This document shows, piece after piece, positions 8,545-16,330 of a DNA stretch of 36,062 bases. The notes under the pieces were generated by a model. The model searched no databases. It was not told the origin of the DNA and worked only from the letters and a program-made list of their open reading frames with translations. The translations under genes and the position numbers were made by a program. The stretch comes from Burkholderiales bacterium (lineage in GTDB: Bacteria > Pseudomonadota > Gammaproteobacteria > Burkholderiales > Burkholderiaceae_B), in the NCBI GenBank assembly GCA_021300475.1, contig JAJTDO010000025.1, positions 26,750 through 62,811 of the forward strand, given 5' to 3'. Numbering within the stretch: the first letter of the stretch is position 1; each line of letters opens with the position of its first letter.

Positions 8545-9993
8545 ATGAGCACCTCACAACACGGTTCCCCGCTGTCTGAAAAGCCGATTCAATGGGTGTC
8601 CATGTGGCAGGGCCATCAAACCGTGCAGCCCCGCTGGATATGGGGCTCATGGACAGCCAGGCGTTGGTTGATGGTGTTACTGACACAAGCCCTGTTTTAC
8701 GGTCTGCCTTGGTTGCACTACAACGACAGGCCCTTGGTGTTGTTTGATTTGCTGGAGCGCAGGTTTTATTTGCTCGCTTGGGTGTTTTACCCCCAAGACC
8801 TGATCTACCTCACTGTGTTGTTGGTGGTTTGTGCGCTTGCGCTGTTTTTGTTCACCACCGTGGCCGGGCGTGTGTGGTGTGGTTTTGCTTGTCCGCAAAC
8901 TGTCTACAGCGAAATTTTTATGGGCATTGAACGTTTGTTCGAAGGCGACCGTTCATCGCGTTTGAAAATTGATGCGGATCCATGGCATTTTCCAGGTGTG
9001 TTTAGGAGGTTGGGCAAACATGGTGTGTGGTTGCTGATTGCCGCTTGGACAGGTTTTAGCTTCGTGGGTTACTTCACCCCCATTGATGCATTGGGGCAGT
9101 CGCTGCTGCAAGCTAAAGCCAGCGGTTGGGAAACCTTTTGGGTGGGGTTTTACGGTTTGGCCACGTATGGAAATGCAGGTTTCATGCGGGAGCAGTTGTG
9201 CAAATACCTTTGCCCTTATGCGCGGTTTCAAGGTGCCATGTTTGACACCGATTCCTTGATCGTATCCTACGACGCTGCCCGTGGCGAGCCGCGCGGCACG
9301 CGTGGTCGCAAAGACGATTTTTTTGCCCAAGGCTTGGGCGCCTGTGTCGATTGCGGTTTGTGTGTTCAAGTCTGCCCCACGGGTATTGATATTCGCAAAG
9401 GTCTGCAATACGAGTGCATCAGTTGCGCAGCCTGCATTGATGCCTGCAACCTGATGATGGACAAAATGCGTTACCCCCGCGGTCTGGTGAAGTTCACCAG
9501 TGAGCGTGCTCAGGCCCGGGGTTGGGGCAGCGGGAAAATCTGGCTCAGTTTAACGCGACCGCGTGTATTGCTGTATTCCCTGCTGTTGTGGTTATTGATG
9601 GCGGGAACCACGCTGGCCTTGGTGATGCGGCCTGATTTCCGCGCAGACATTGTGCGCGACAGGGCCGCTCTCTACCGTATCAATGAACAAGGTCGGGTTG
9701 AAAATGTGTACCGCTTGCAATTGATGAACAACAGCGAGCACCGCCTGCAATTGGCTTTGAACATTGAAGGCTTGCCGGGCGGCGTGTTGGCGGAAAGCAG
9801 CGTTTATGTTTTGCCAGCTGCCAAAACACAGTGGGTGGTGGTGCATGCCAGCGCAGCAGAAGACCTCGCTGCAGGTACCCATGGCTTTGACTTTGTAATT
9901 ACTGCACGGCGTTTGCCAATTCAAGGGCAGAGCACAGAAGCCGGGGTGGCAGAAACCCGCCGTGAGAAAACCGTGTTTATTCAACCCCGTTAA
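8545..9993 (+). CDS. ccoG: cbb3 oxidase accessory protein CcoG, membrane iron-sulfur protein
   Basis: A 482-aa protein with about five membrane segments, an N-terminal GRVWCGFACPQTVYSE motif, and two ferredoxin-like cysteine clusters (CVDCGLCVQVCPTG and CISCAACIDACN). CcoG (FixG/RdxA) is thought to act in copper reduction during cbb3 assembly. The periplasmic C-terminal domain (about 350-480) is beta-rich, as in the family. An AGAGGAAAG ribosome site precedes the ATG at 8545, so the upstream frame from 8383, which overlaps ccoP, is rejected. The gene lies 25 nt after ccoP. Confidence 0.95.
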   Translation: MSTSQHGSPLSEKPIQWVSMWQGHQTVQPRWIWGSWTARRWLMVLLTQALFYGLPWLHYNDRPLVLFDLLERRFYLLAWVFYPQDLIYLTVLLVVCALALFLFTTVAGRVWCGFACPQTVYSEIFMGIERLFEGDRSSRLKIDADPWHFPGVFRRLGKHGVWLLIAAWTGFSFVGYFTPIDALGQSLLQAKASGWETFWVGFYGLATYGNAGFMREQLCKYLCPYARFQGAMFDTDSLIVSYDAARGEPRGTRGRKDDFFAQGLGACVDCGLCVQVCPTGIDIRKGLQYECISCAACIDACNLMMDKMRYPRGLVKFTSERAQARGWGSGKIWLSLTRPRVLLYSLLLWLLMAGTTLALVMRPDFRADIVRDRAALYRINEQGRVENVYRLQLMNNSEHRLQLALNIEGLPGGVLAESSVYVLPAAKTQWVVVHASAAEDLAAGTHGFDFVITARRLPIQGQSTEAGVAETRREKTVFIQPR

Positions 9994-10017
9994 GTCAAAA
10001 ATATTAAAGGACGCACC

Positions 10018-10164
10018 ATGAAAAACCAGAACGCAATTGAACTGCAAACCACCTCAGTTGTTTGGTGGAAAGAGCCCATGATGTGGATGGTCGTTGGTTT
10101 GCCCGCCAGCGTTGTACTGGCAGGCATTGCCACGTTTATTCTGGCGTGCCAATCAGCACCCTGA
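10018..10164 (+). CDS. Short FixH-like membrane protein (48 aa)
   Basis: The protein begins MKNQNAIELQTTSVVWWKEP and has a single membrane helix (VVGLPASVVLAGIATFILA). The pattern of aromatic residues then MVVGLP then VLAG is like the start of FixH/CcoH proteins, which follow ccoG in cbb3 clusters. The family normally continues into a DDYYK-type region and a periplasmic domain; here it stops after LACQSAP. It is either a naturally minimal form or a truncated one. It starts 24 nt after ccoG with AAAGG upstream, and its last 29 bp overlap the convergent fnr gene, so the truncation may reflect a rearrangement at this junction. Confidence 0.65.
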   Translation: MKNQNAIELQTTSVVWWKEPMMWMVVGLPASVVLAGIATFILACQSAP

Positions 10165-10936
10165 GTGCTGTTGAATTTAAAATTTTAATGTGGCGCTGTT
10201 CTACTTGTATCAGCGCTTCTTCTTGCAACTTTGACAGTGTGCGGCTCACGGTTTCCAGTTTTAACCCAAGGTAGTTGCCGATTTCCTCACGGGTCATGCG
10301 CAACATCATTTCTTGCCCGGAAAACCCTCTGGCCTGCTGGCGTTGCACCAGGTTCAGCAAAAACGCCGCGAGGCGTTGTTCCGCGTTCATGCTGCCCAAA
10401 AGCATCATCATGTTGCGGTCGCGAACAATTTCACGGCTCATGACACGGTGAAAGTGTTTTTGCAAAGACGGAAAAACATTGGCCAGCGTTTGAAAATGTT
10501 GGTAGTCAATGACGCAAACCTCGGAGTCTTCAAGCGCCACCGCATCGCAGGCGTGCTTGTCCATGCTGATGCCCTCCAGACCCAGAATTTCGCCAGCCAT
10601 TTGAAAGCCGGTGACCTGATCTTTGCCGTCACCCCCATGAACCCGCGATTTAAAGGTACCCAAACGAATGGCGTAAAACGCATTGAAGGCGTCGCCTGCC
10701 CGGAAAAGCGCATGGCCTTTCTTGACTTTTTTCCGGGTTGAAACCAGTTGGTCCAAACGGTTGAGCTCCTCCGGATTCAAACCCACGGGCATGCAAACAT
10801 CGCGCAATTTGCAACTGGAACATGCCAGTTTGCCGGGGGCTTCCGCGCTGGGCTGAGTGCGTTCCGGCGCACCCTGCGCAGACTGAACCGAGGTCTGATT
10901 TTGTGTTGTTGAAGAAGACTCCTTGAGAATTTCCAT
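10136..10936 (-). CDS. fnr: FNR-type oxygen-sensing transcription regulator (Crp/Fnr family)
   Basis: A 266-aa protein with a cyclic-nucleotide-binding-like fold and a C-terminal helix-turn-helix. It carries Cys39, Cys42 and Cys48 (CSSCKLRDVC) plus Cys130 (KHACDAV), the four-cysteine set that binds an oxygen-labile [4Fe-4S] cluster in FNR. The recognition helix has ETVSR, the E-x2-SR signature for TTGAT half sites. It is therefore expected to bind the three boxes seen at 2762, 5251 and 10996 when oxygen is low. It is divergent from hemN, and the shared box lies about 66 bp before its own start, which would fit autoregulation. The N-terminal 35 residues are low complexity. A name such as anr or fnrL is equally possible. 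Confidence 0.93.
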   Translation of the reverse strand: MEILKESSSTTQNQTSVQSAQGAPERTQPSAEAPGKLACSSCKLRDVCMPVGLNPEELNRLDQLVSTRKKVKKGHALFRAGDAFNAFYAIRLGTFKSRVHGGDGKDQVTGFQMAGEILGLEGISMDKHACDAVALEDSEVCVIDYQHFQTLANVFPSLQKHFHRVMSREIVRDRNMMMLLGSMNAEQRLAAFLLNLVQRQQARGFSGQEMMLRMTREEIGNYLGLKLETVSRTLSKLQEEALIQVEQRHIKILNSTALRVLIGTPE

Positions 10937-10995
10937 GATGCACTTCCACTGCTTTTCGGTTGTTCAAAATTATGACCCACTTGCCTTGCAATACC

Positions 10996-11009
10996 TTGAC
11001 ATGGATCAA
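10996..11009. promoter_or_regulatory. FNR/Anr box in the fnr-hemN intergenic region
   Basis: TTGACATGGATCAA matches nine of ten fixed consensus positions. It is the only such box in the 108-bp divergent region. Its centre is 42.5 bp before the hemN ATG and about 66 bp before the fnr ATG, so it fits a class II promoter for hemN and could also control fnr. Confidence 0.88.
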
Positions 11010-11031
11010 GGAAGCTTCGCTAGGCCTTGTC

Positions 11032-11037
11032 TAACAT
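11032..11037 (+). promoter_or_regulatory. Likely -10 element of hemN, implying a leaderless mRNA
   Basis: TAACAT matches four of six bases of the TATAAT consensus and sits where a -10 element should be relative to the FNR box. Only 7 nt separate it from the ATG at 11045, so transcription would begin at about the start codon. No Shine-Dalgarno sequence is present in the 20 nt before the ATG, which fits leaderless translation. Confidence 0.55.
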
Positions 11038-11044
11038 TGCCGCT

Positions 11045-12421
11045 ATGAATACACCAAATGCACTCTCTGACATTCTGGCGCAGGCCACCGGACCGCGTTA
11101 TACATCCTACCCCAGCGCAGACAGGTTTTCTGAAGCTGTGTGCGAAAGAACCTTTCTGGATGCCCTGCATGACAGGTCGCTTGCGCCGGCGCAAACACCG
11201 CTTTCCTTGTATGTGCATCTGCCCTTTTGCAAAAGTATTTGTTACTACTGCGCTTGCAACAAGGTGGTGACGCGCAACACGGATTTGGTGCCTGAATACA
11301 TGGAAGCGGTGTTCCGTGAAATTGACATGGTGACCAAGGCTTTGCGTTCGCCTGCGCCGGTGCTGCAATTGCACTTGGGCGGTGGAACGCCAACCTACCT
11401 AACGGATGGGCAGTTGGAGTTGCTCGTTTTGAAGTTGGAGTCTTCTTTTGTGTTTGGCGCAAAGGCGGAGCGCAGCATAGAAGTGGATCCGCGTACGGTA
11501 GACAAAGAACGACTTTCTGCCTTGCGTACCATGGGGTTTAACCGCTTGAGTTTGGGGGTGCAAGATTTTAATCTGGAAACGCAGAAAGCGGTGAACCGCC
11601 TGCAACCGTTTGAACAGGTCGCTCATTTGAGCGAGTCGGCCCGGGCCCTCGGGTTTGAGTCGCTGAACTTTGATTTCATTTTAGGCCTGCCCCACCAAAG
11701 CCGGGCTTCCTTGCAAGAAACCTTGCGAAAAACCCTGAAATTGCGCCCCGACCGTTTGGCCATCTACAACTATGCGCATTTGCCGGAACGTTTTAAACCC
11801 CAACGTCGCATTTTGATTGAAACCTTGCCAAGCGTTTCAGAAAAGATTGCGATGCAGACCATGGCCATAGAAACCCTGCAAGCAGCGGGTTATGAACACA
11901 TTGGCATGGACCATTTTGCATTGCCCACCGATGAATTGGCGGTTGCAAAGCGACAAGGGCTTTTGCACCGCAATTTTCAAGGCTACACCACGCTGCCGGA
12001 TGCAGACCTGTTGGGGTTTGGTGTCTCGGCCATCAGCCGGGTCGGGGCTACTTTTACCCAAAACGAGCGCGATCTGGAAAGCTACCAGGACGCTGTGAAC
12101 ATGTGGTTGTTGCCCATTGCTCGCGGGCATGTCTGTGGTTTGGAAGACTTGTTGAGGCAGCACGTGATCATGGCGCTGATGTGTCAGGGGTTCATTGATT
12201 TTCAGTCGGTGGAAGCTGCTTTTCTCATCGACTTTAAAAAGCACTTTGCCAGAGAATATGCAGCGCTTCAGTCGTATGCCTCGGCCGGGCATTTGGTGTT
12301 GACCGAAGAATCTGTGGAGCTGACTGAAACCGGTTGGTTTTTGTTGCGCAACATTGCCATGGTGTTTGATGCCTACCTGCACCAGTGCCGTTTGTTGTCC
12401 AACTATTCCCGGGTGCTGTGA
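11045..12421 (+). CDS. hemN: Oxygen-independent coproporphyrinogen III dehydrogenase
   Basis: A 458-aa radical SAM enzyme that decarboxylates coproporphyrinogen III to protoporphyrinogen IX without oxygen. The cluster motif CKSICYYCACN is the HemN form (CxxxCxxC followed by C), and GGGTPTYL is the usual SAM-binding glycine motif. Length agrees with HemN rather than the shorter HemW. I use the ATG at 11045; the TTG at 11027 has no better ribosome site and would lie upstream of the inferred -10. FNR control makes sense because heme is needed for cbb3 oxidase when oxygen is scarce. The next gene begins at the base after its stop codon. Confidence 0.95.
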   Translation: MNTPNALSDILAQATGPRYTSYPSADRFSEAVCERTFLDALHDRSLAPAQTPLSLYVHLPFCKSICYYCACNKVVTRNTDLVPEYMEAVFREIDMVTKALRSPAPVLQLHLGGGTPTYLTDGQLELLVLKLESSFVFGAKAERSIEVDPRTVDKERLSALRTMGFNRLSLGVQDFNLETQKAVNRLQPFEQVAHLSESARALGFESLNFDFILGLPHQSRASLQETLRKTLKLRPDRLAIYNYAHLPERFKPQRRILIETLPSVSEKIAMQTMAIETLQAAGYEHIGMDHFALPTDELAVAKRQGLLHRNFQGYTTLPDADLLGFGVSAISRVGATFTQNERDLESYQDAVNMWLLPIARGHVCGLEDLLRQHVIMALMCQGFIDFQSVEAAFLIDFKKHFAREYAALQSYASAGHLVLTEESVELTETGWFLLRNIAMVFDAYLHQCRLLSNYSRVL

Positions 12422-13153
12422 ATGGCATGGGGGCTGCTGTTGTCCAGCCTGATGTTGGGGGTCTTGGGCGGCGTTCATTGCACGGCCATGTGCGCTGGCA
12501 TGGTTTGCAGTCTTTGTGGTTCCCATGAAGTAAAAAGCCAGTTCCCGTTGTTATGCGGACGTTTGTTTTCCTATACCGCTGCAGGCACATTGCTGGGCGG
12601 TGGTGCTTCGTTTTTGGCACAGTTCATGGTGAAGGGGTCTGCATTTGCAGCTTTCGCCCATATTTTTCAGGGGGCGGCTGTGGTGCTTGCCATGTTGATG
12701 TTGTTGGCTCCGCATCTGAATTTTTTTCAAGGTCGTGTGCCTTTGCGGCTGCAAACCGCGGCGGATGCTCCGGTTCAGTGGGCGCAGGTCGGGCAGGGTT
12801 TGCCGCTTCAGGCTGTTGTTAAAAAGCGTGCGGGTCGTTTTTATCTGGGTTTGCTATGGGTGGGTTTGCCTTGCGGCTTGTTGCAGGCGGCGTTAATGCT
12901 GGCCTGGTTTTCTGGCAGTGCCTGGTTGGGTGGGCTTAGCATGGCGGTGTTTGCCTTGGTTTCGGGGGCTTGTTTGCTGGCTTCGGGGCAGGTGTTGGCC
13001 AGTGTGTTGAAGCGGTGGCCGTCGCGGGAGCTTGTAATTCGCCGTGCGACCGGCGCATTGTTGTTGGCGGGCCTGTCCAGTGTGTATTTTGCAGGCGGGG
13101 GCGCAGGCCAGGTGGGCTCGGGTGATGCTTTTTTCTGTTTGCCACAGTTTTAG
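12422..13153 (+). CDS. TauE/SafE-like (UreH-domain) membrane protein of the cco region
   Basis: A 243-aa protein with about six membrane helices. The N-terminal helix has GVLGGVHCTAMCAGMVC, matching the LGGxHCxxMCGG signature of the small TauE/SafE-like proteins (COG2836 type) often found beside cco and heme genes. The Cys/His-rich motif may bind metal, and a role in copper handling for oxidase assembly has been suggested for relatives; this is not shown here. The ATG directly follows the hemN stop, so it is co-transcribed with hemN and likely under the same FNR control. Confidence 0.82.
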   Translation: MAWGLLLSSLMLGVLGGVHCTAMCAGMVCSLCGSHEVKSQFPLLCGRLFSYTAAGTLLGGGASFLAQFMVKGSAFAAFAHIFQGAAVVLAMLMLLAPHLNFFQGRVPLRLQTAADAPVQWAQVGQGLPLQAVVKKRAGRFYLGLLWVGLPCGLLQAALMLAWFSGSAWLGGLSMAVFALVSGACLLASGQVLASVLKRWPSRELVIRRATGALLLAGLSSVYFAGGGAGQVGSGDAFFCLPQF

Positions 13154-13231
13154 GGCTCCTCATTTATACAATTGTGCAAAGAGTCTGTAAAATCTGAATC
13201 TTGGTTATCAAACACACTTACGAGCCACCCA

Positions 13232-14307
13232 ATGAGCATGTTTACTTCTGTCGTCCTTGCCCCCGCCGATCCTATTCTCGGCCTCAATGAACAATTCAAC
13301 GCTGATGTCCGCACAGACAAAGTGAACCTCGCGGTTGGCGTGTACTACGACACAAACGGTAAATTGCCTCTGCTGGAATGCGTAAAAGCCGCTGAGGCTC
13401 AAATGATGTCGCCGCCCACTGCACGCGGTTACCAACCCATTGACGGCATTGCCGCCTATAACAAGGCTGTGCAAGGTTTGGTGTTTGGCGAAACTTCTGA
13501 AGCAGTGACCTCCGGCCGTGTTGCCACCGTGCAGGCCTTGGGCGGTACCGGCGCTTTGAAAATTGGCGCAGATTTCCTGAAAACCATTGCACCGCAAGCC
13601 ACCGTGCTGGTCAGCGACCCCACCTGGGATAACCACCGCTGTTGCATGCCTGTTGCCACAACCCCACCGGCTACGATTTGTCTTCCGAGCAGTGGGCGCA
13701 GGTGATTGAAGTGCTCAAGGCGCGCAATCTGGTGCCTTTCCTTGACATGGCCTACCAAGGTTTCGGTGCCGGTATCCGTGAAGACGGCGCCGTTATCGAA
13801 CAATTCCTGGCTGCAGGCATTCAGTTCTTCGTATCCACTTCATTCTCCAAAAACTTCTCCTTGTATGGTGAACGTGTGGGTGCGTTGTCTGTGGTTTGCG
13901 CAGACAAGGAAGAGTGCAAGCGTGTGTTGTCACAGTTGAAAATCCGTATTCGCACCAACTATTCAAATCCACCTACACATGGCGCAAAAATTATTTCCAT
14001 TGTGTTGGGCAACCCTGAATTGCGCGTGCAGTGGGAAAGTGAATTGGCGGGCATGCGTGTTCGCATCAAGGAAATGCGCAGCATGCTGGTTGAAAAAGCC
14101 AAAGCGGCCGGCGTCAAGCAAGACCTCTCCTACATCAATGAGCAACGCGGCATGTTCAGCTATTCCGGCATGAGTAAAGAACAGATGCAGCGCCTGCGTT
14201 CAGAGTTTGGCATTTATGGCGTAGATTCCGGCCGTATTTGTGTGGCGGCCTTGAATCCTAAAAACATTGATGCCATTGCAGCGGCCATTGCCGAAGTAAC
14301 CAAGTAA
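13232..14307 (+). pseudogene. Aromatic/aspartate aminotransferase with internal out-of-frame deletion
   Basis: The N-terminal 136 residues (MSMFTSVVLAPADPILGLNE onward) are a normal class I aminotransferase up to SDPTWDNHR near 13640. The sequence then jumps in another frame to LHACCHNPTGYDLS, which continues to the natural end at 14307. In AspC/TyrB proteins about 44 residues lie between these two motifs, and they are absent here; the joint also shifts the reading frame. The C-terminal part keeps the PLP lysine motif SFSKNFSLYGERVGA and DMAYQGFG. As written, the first frame stops at 13705 after unrelated residues, so no active enzyme is expected. The junction has the repeat TGTTGC twice within 17 nt, which could have mediated the loss. 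An assembly error is an alternative. Confidence 0.85.
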
Positions 14308-14324
14308 ATTACCAAGCAAGCCGT

Positions 14325-15530
14325 TTAGCGTTGTGAGCTGTAAATCCCTGTTTTCCCTGAAAACAGGGTGCTCACTGCGCAGGCAGCGGCCGCATAGCCG
14401 CCCGCTTCAACACCAAACAATTCCACAGCCATAAAGGCGCACGCAATCGGCGTGTTCGCCGCACCTGCAAACACGGCTACAAAACCCAAGCCCGCCAGAA
14501 ATGCCACAGGCAGATGCAGCAAGGGCGCCAGCGCATTTCCCAAGGCCGCTCCAATGTAGAACAATGGCGTGACTTCGCCACCTTTAAAGCCGCTGCCCAA
14601 CGAAGCGATTGTGAACGCCATTTTTCCAGCGAAATCATACGGTGCCAGTGTATGTTCGAAAGCTGCGCTCAAGGTGTTCAGCCCCAGACCCAAATACCGG
14701 TCTGTACCCGAGGCCGTGGCCGCTGCGGCAATTACCACGCCGCCAAGCAGCGGGCGAATTGGCGCGTAGGCAATTTTTTGCTTCAACCAGTGGCTTAATT
14801 GGTGGTTGCCAGTGGCAAACACGCGGGCAGCTAAACCAAACAGACAGGCTGCCAGCAAAACAGTCAGCAGGGTTTGCAGGCCGAACGCTGGTATTTGCCC
14901 CATGCTGTAGTGGCTGTGTTGCACGCCCCAGGCAATGCCCACCTGGTCCGCCAGAAAAGCCGACAGCACGCAGGCTAAAAAGCTGCGTTGTTGCAGTTGC
15001 CCCACCGCAAGCACTTCTAGGGCGAACACTGCCCCGGCCAGAGGTGTTCCAAATACAGAAGCAAAGCCTGCGCTGATGCCGGCCATCAACAGGGTTTTAC
15101 GGTCTTCTGCCTGAAGTTTAAACAGTGGTGTGAGCTGATCTGCCAGCGCACCCCCCATTTGTACGGCGGTGCCTTCGCGCCCCACCGAGGCGCCGAACAA
15201 GTGCGACACCAAGGTGCCGATTAAAACAAGCGGTGCCATGCGCAAAGGTATGCGCTGCATTGGTTGGTGTATTTCATTGAGCAACAAGTTGTTGCCGGCT
15301 TCAACGGACTTGCCCCATTGCAAGTACACCCAGGCCACCGCAAAACCGGCCACCGGCAGTAAAAACAGCAGCCAGGGGTGTTGTGTATGGGTTTGTCCCG
15401 CCCAAGCCAAAGTGAATAAAAACACTGCTGACGCTGTACCCGCCAGGGCCGCCACAGCGCAACACAACACCAGCCATTTGAAGGTGTAGAGGCAGATATC
15501 AAGCGGGGGCATGTATTTAAGGGTTTTCAT
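14325..15530 (-). CDS. CLC-family anion transporter, possibly fluoride type
   Basis: A 401-aa membrane protein with about ten helices. GREGTAVQMGG contains the CLC gating-glutamate motif, and GFKGGEVTPLFYIGAALGN replaces the usual GGxFxPxLxxGA motif. The chloride-selectivity motif GSGIP is absent; the matching region reads EAGNNLLLNEI. These changes resemble the CLC-F branch of fluoride/proton antiporters, so fluoride export is my preferred guess, with chloride transport as the alternative. I see no convincing fluoride riboswitch in the 84 nt upstream. It is divergent from the outer-membrane protein gene at 15615 and convergent with the broken aminotransferase 17 nt away. Confidence 0.85.
   Translation of the reverse strand: MKTLKYMPPLDICLYTFKWLVLCCAVAALAGTASAVFLFTLAWAGQTHTQHPWLLFLLPVAGFAVAWVYLQWGKSVEAGNNLLLNEIHQPMQRIPLRMAPLVLIGTLVSHLFGASVGREGTAVQMGGALADQLTPLFKLQAEDRKTLLMAGISAGFASVFGTPLAGAVFALEVLAVGQLQQRSFLACVLSAFLADQVGIAWGVQHSHYSMGQIPAFGLQTLLTVLLAACLFGLAARVFATGNHQLSHWLKQKIAYAPIRPLLGGVVIAAAATASGTDRYLGLGLNTLSAAFEHTLAPYDFAGKMAFTIASLGSGFKGGEVTPLFYIGAALGNALAPLLHLPVAFLAGLGFVAVFAGAANTPIACAFMAVELFGVEAGGYAAAACAVSTLFSGKTGIYSSQR
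14346..14368. repeat. Perfect 10-bp hairpin at the 3' end of the CLC gene
   Basis: The arms CCCTGTTTTC and GAAAACAGGG are exact reverse complements around CCT. The hairpin lies inside the last codons of the CLC gene and 38 nt after the aminotransferase stop. Transcripts from either side would fold it, but no T-run follows, so it is not a standard intrinsic terminator; it could still protect or slow convergent transcripts. Confidence 0.5.
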
Positions 15531-15614
15531 TTGAGCCGATTTTAAATGAATTTGTCATCCGGTATGGCTAAACTCTCGTATTCAGAATTCGGCTGACTTT
15601 TTAGGGCAAGGCGC

Positions 15615-16310
15615 ATGGTCGGGAAGTTGTTTGTGTTGTTGTTGGGCGCGTGTGGTTTGCAAATGGCTTGGGCGGCGCGGCCTTTTGTCACTGATGATGC
15701 ACGCCTCACCACCGCAGGCAGTTGTCAGCTTGAAACCTGGTTGCTCAGTTACCGCAACAGTACAGAGGCGTGGTTTTTGCCCGCATGCAACCCATCGGGG
15801 AATTTTGAAATCACCGCTGGTGTTGGCAGGAATTATCAGGGGCAGGGCGATTCCAGCGACTACATCGTGCAGTTGAAAACGCTCCTGAAACCTTTGAAGC
15901 CCAACGGGGTGGGCGTGGGTTTTGCGTTGGGGCAGGTCAGCCACCCCAGCGTTTATCCGGGTCCTAATCTCTTTGGTAACCGCTATGCGTATGTGCCCGT
16001 CTCGGTTTCCCTGTTAGACGATCAACTCATCTTGCACACCAACCTCGGCTTAATACAAGACAAACTCAGCCACCGGTCCACCCAAACCTTCGGTGTCGGG
16101 GCTGAGCTGGCGTTGAAGCCGCGTTGGCTGGGCATTGCTGAACTTTATGGCGATCAGCGAGGCGCTAGGTTCTATCAGGCGGGTGTTCGTTATTCTGTCA
16201 TTCCTGACCTGTTTCAACTTGATGCCACCGTGGGTGGAAAACCTGAGGGGGCTGCGGAGAGCCGCTGGCTCTCCGTGGGAATCCGCTACACCCCTGATCG
16301 CTTGTTCTAG
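15615..16310 (+). CDS. Probable outer-membrane beta-barrel protein
   Basis: A 231-aa protein with a signal peptide (MVGKLFVLLLGACGLQMAWA, likely cut after AWA). The mature start ARPFVTDDA is a phrase common to a group of proteobacterial outer-membrane proteins of unknown function. The rest alternates polar and hydrophobic residues and ends in phenylalanine, typical for barrel insertion. The ribosome site AAGG lies about 6 nt before the ATG. It stands alone: divergent from the CLC gene and convergent with the LysR gene. The function is unknown; a porin-like or structural role is possible. Confidence 0.72.
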   Translation: MVGKLFVLLLGACGLQMAWAARPFVTDDARLTTAGSCQLETWLLSYRNSTEAWFLPACNPSGNFEITAGVGRNYQGQGDSSDYIVQLKTLLKPLKPNGVGVGFALGQVSHPSVYPGPNLFGNRYAYVPVSVSLLDDQLILHTNLGLIQDKLSHRSTQTFGVGAELALKPRWLGIAELYGDQRGARFYQAGVRYSVIPDLFQLDATVGGKPEGAAESRWLSVGIRYTPDRLF

Positions 16311-16330
16311 CATCGGCCTTGGCGTTTTTT

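Noticed and set aside
11837-12526. 229-aa open frame on the minus strand
   Set aside because: It is antisense to hemN and the next gene, with no ribosome site and low-complexity composition.
15531-15614. Possible fluoride riboswitch upstream of the CLC gene
   Set aside because: The conserved pseudoknot elements could not be matched by eye, so no call is made.
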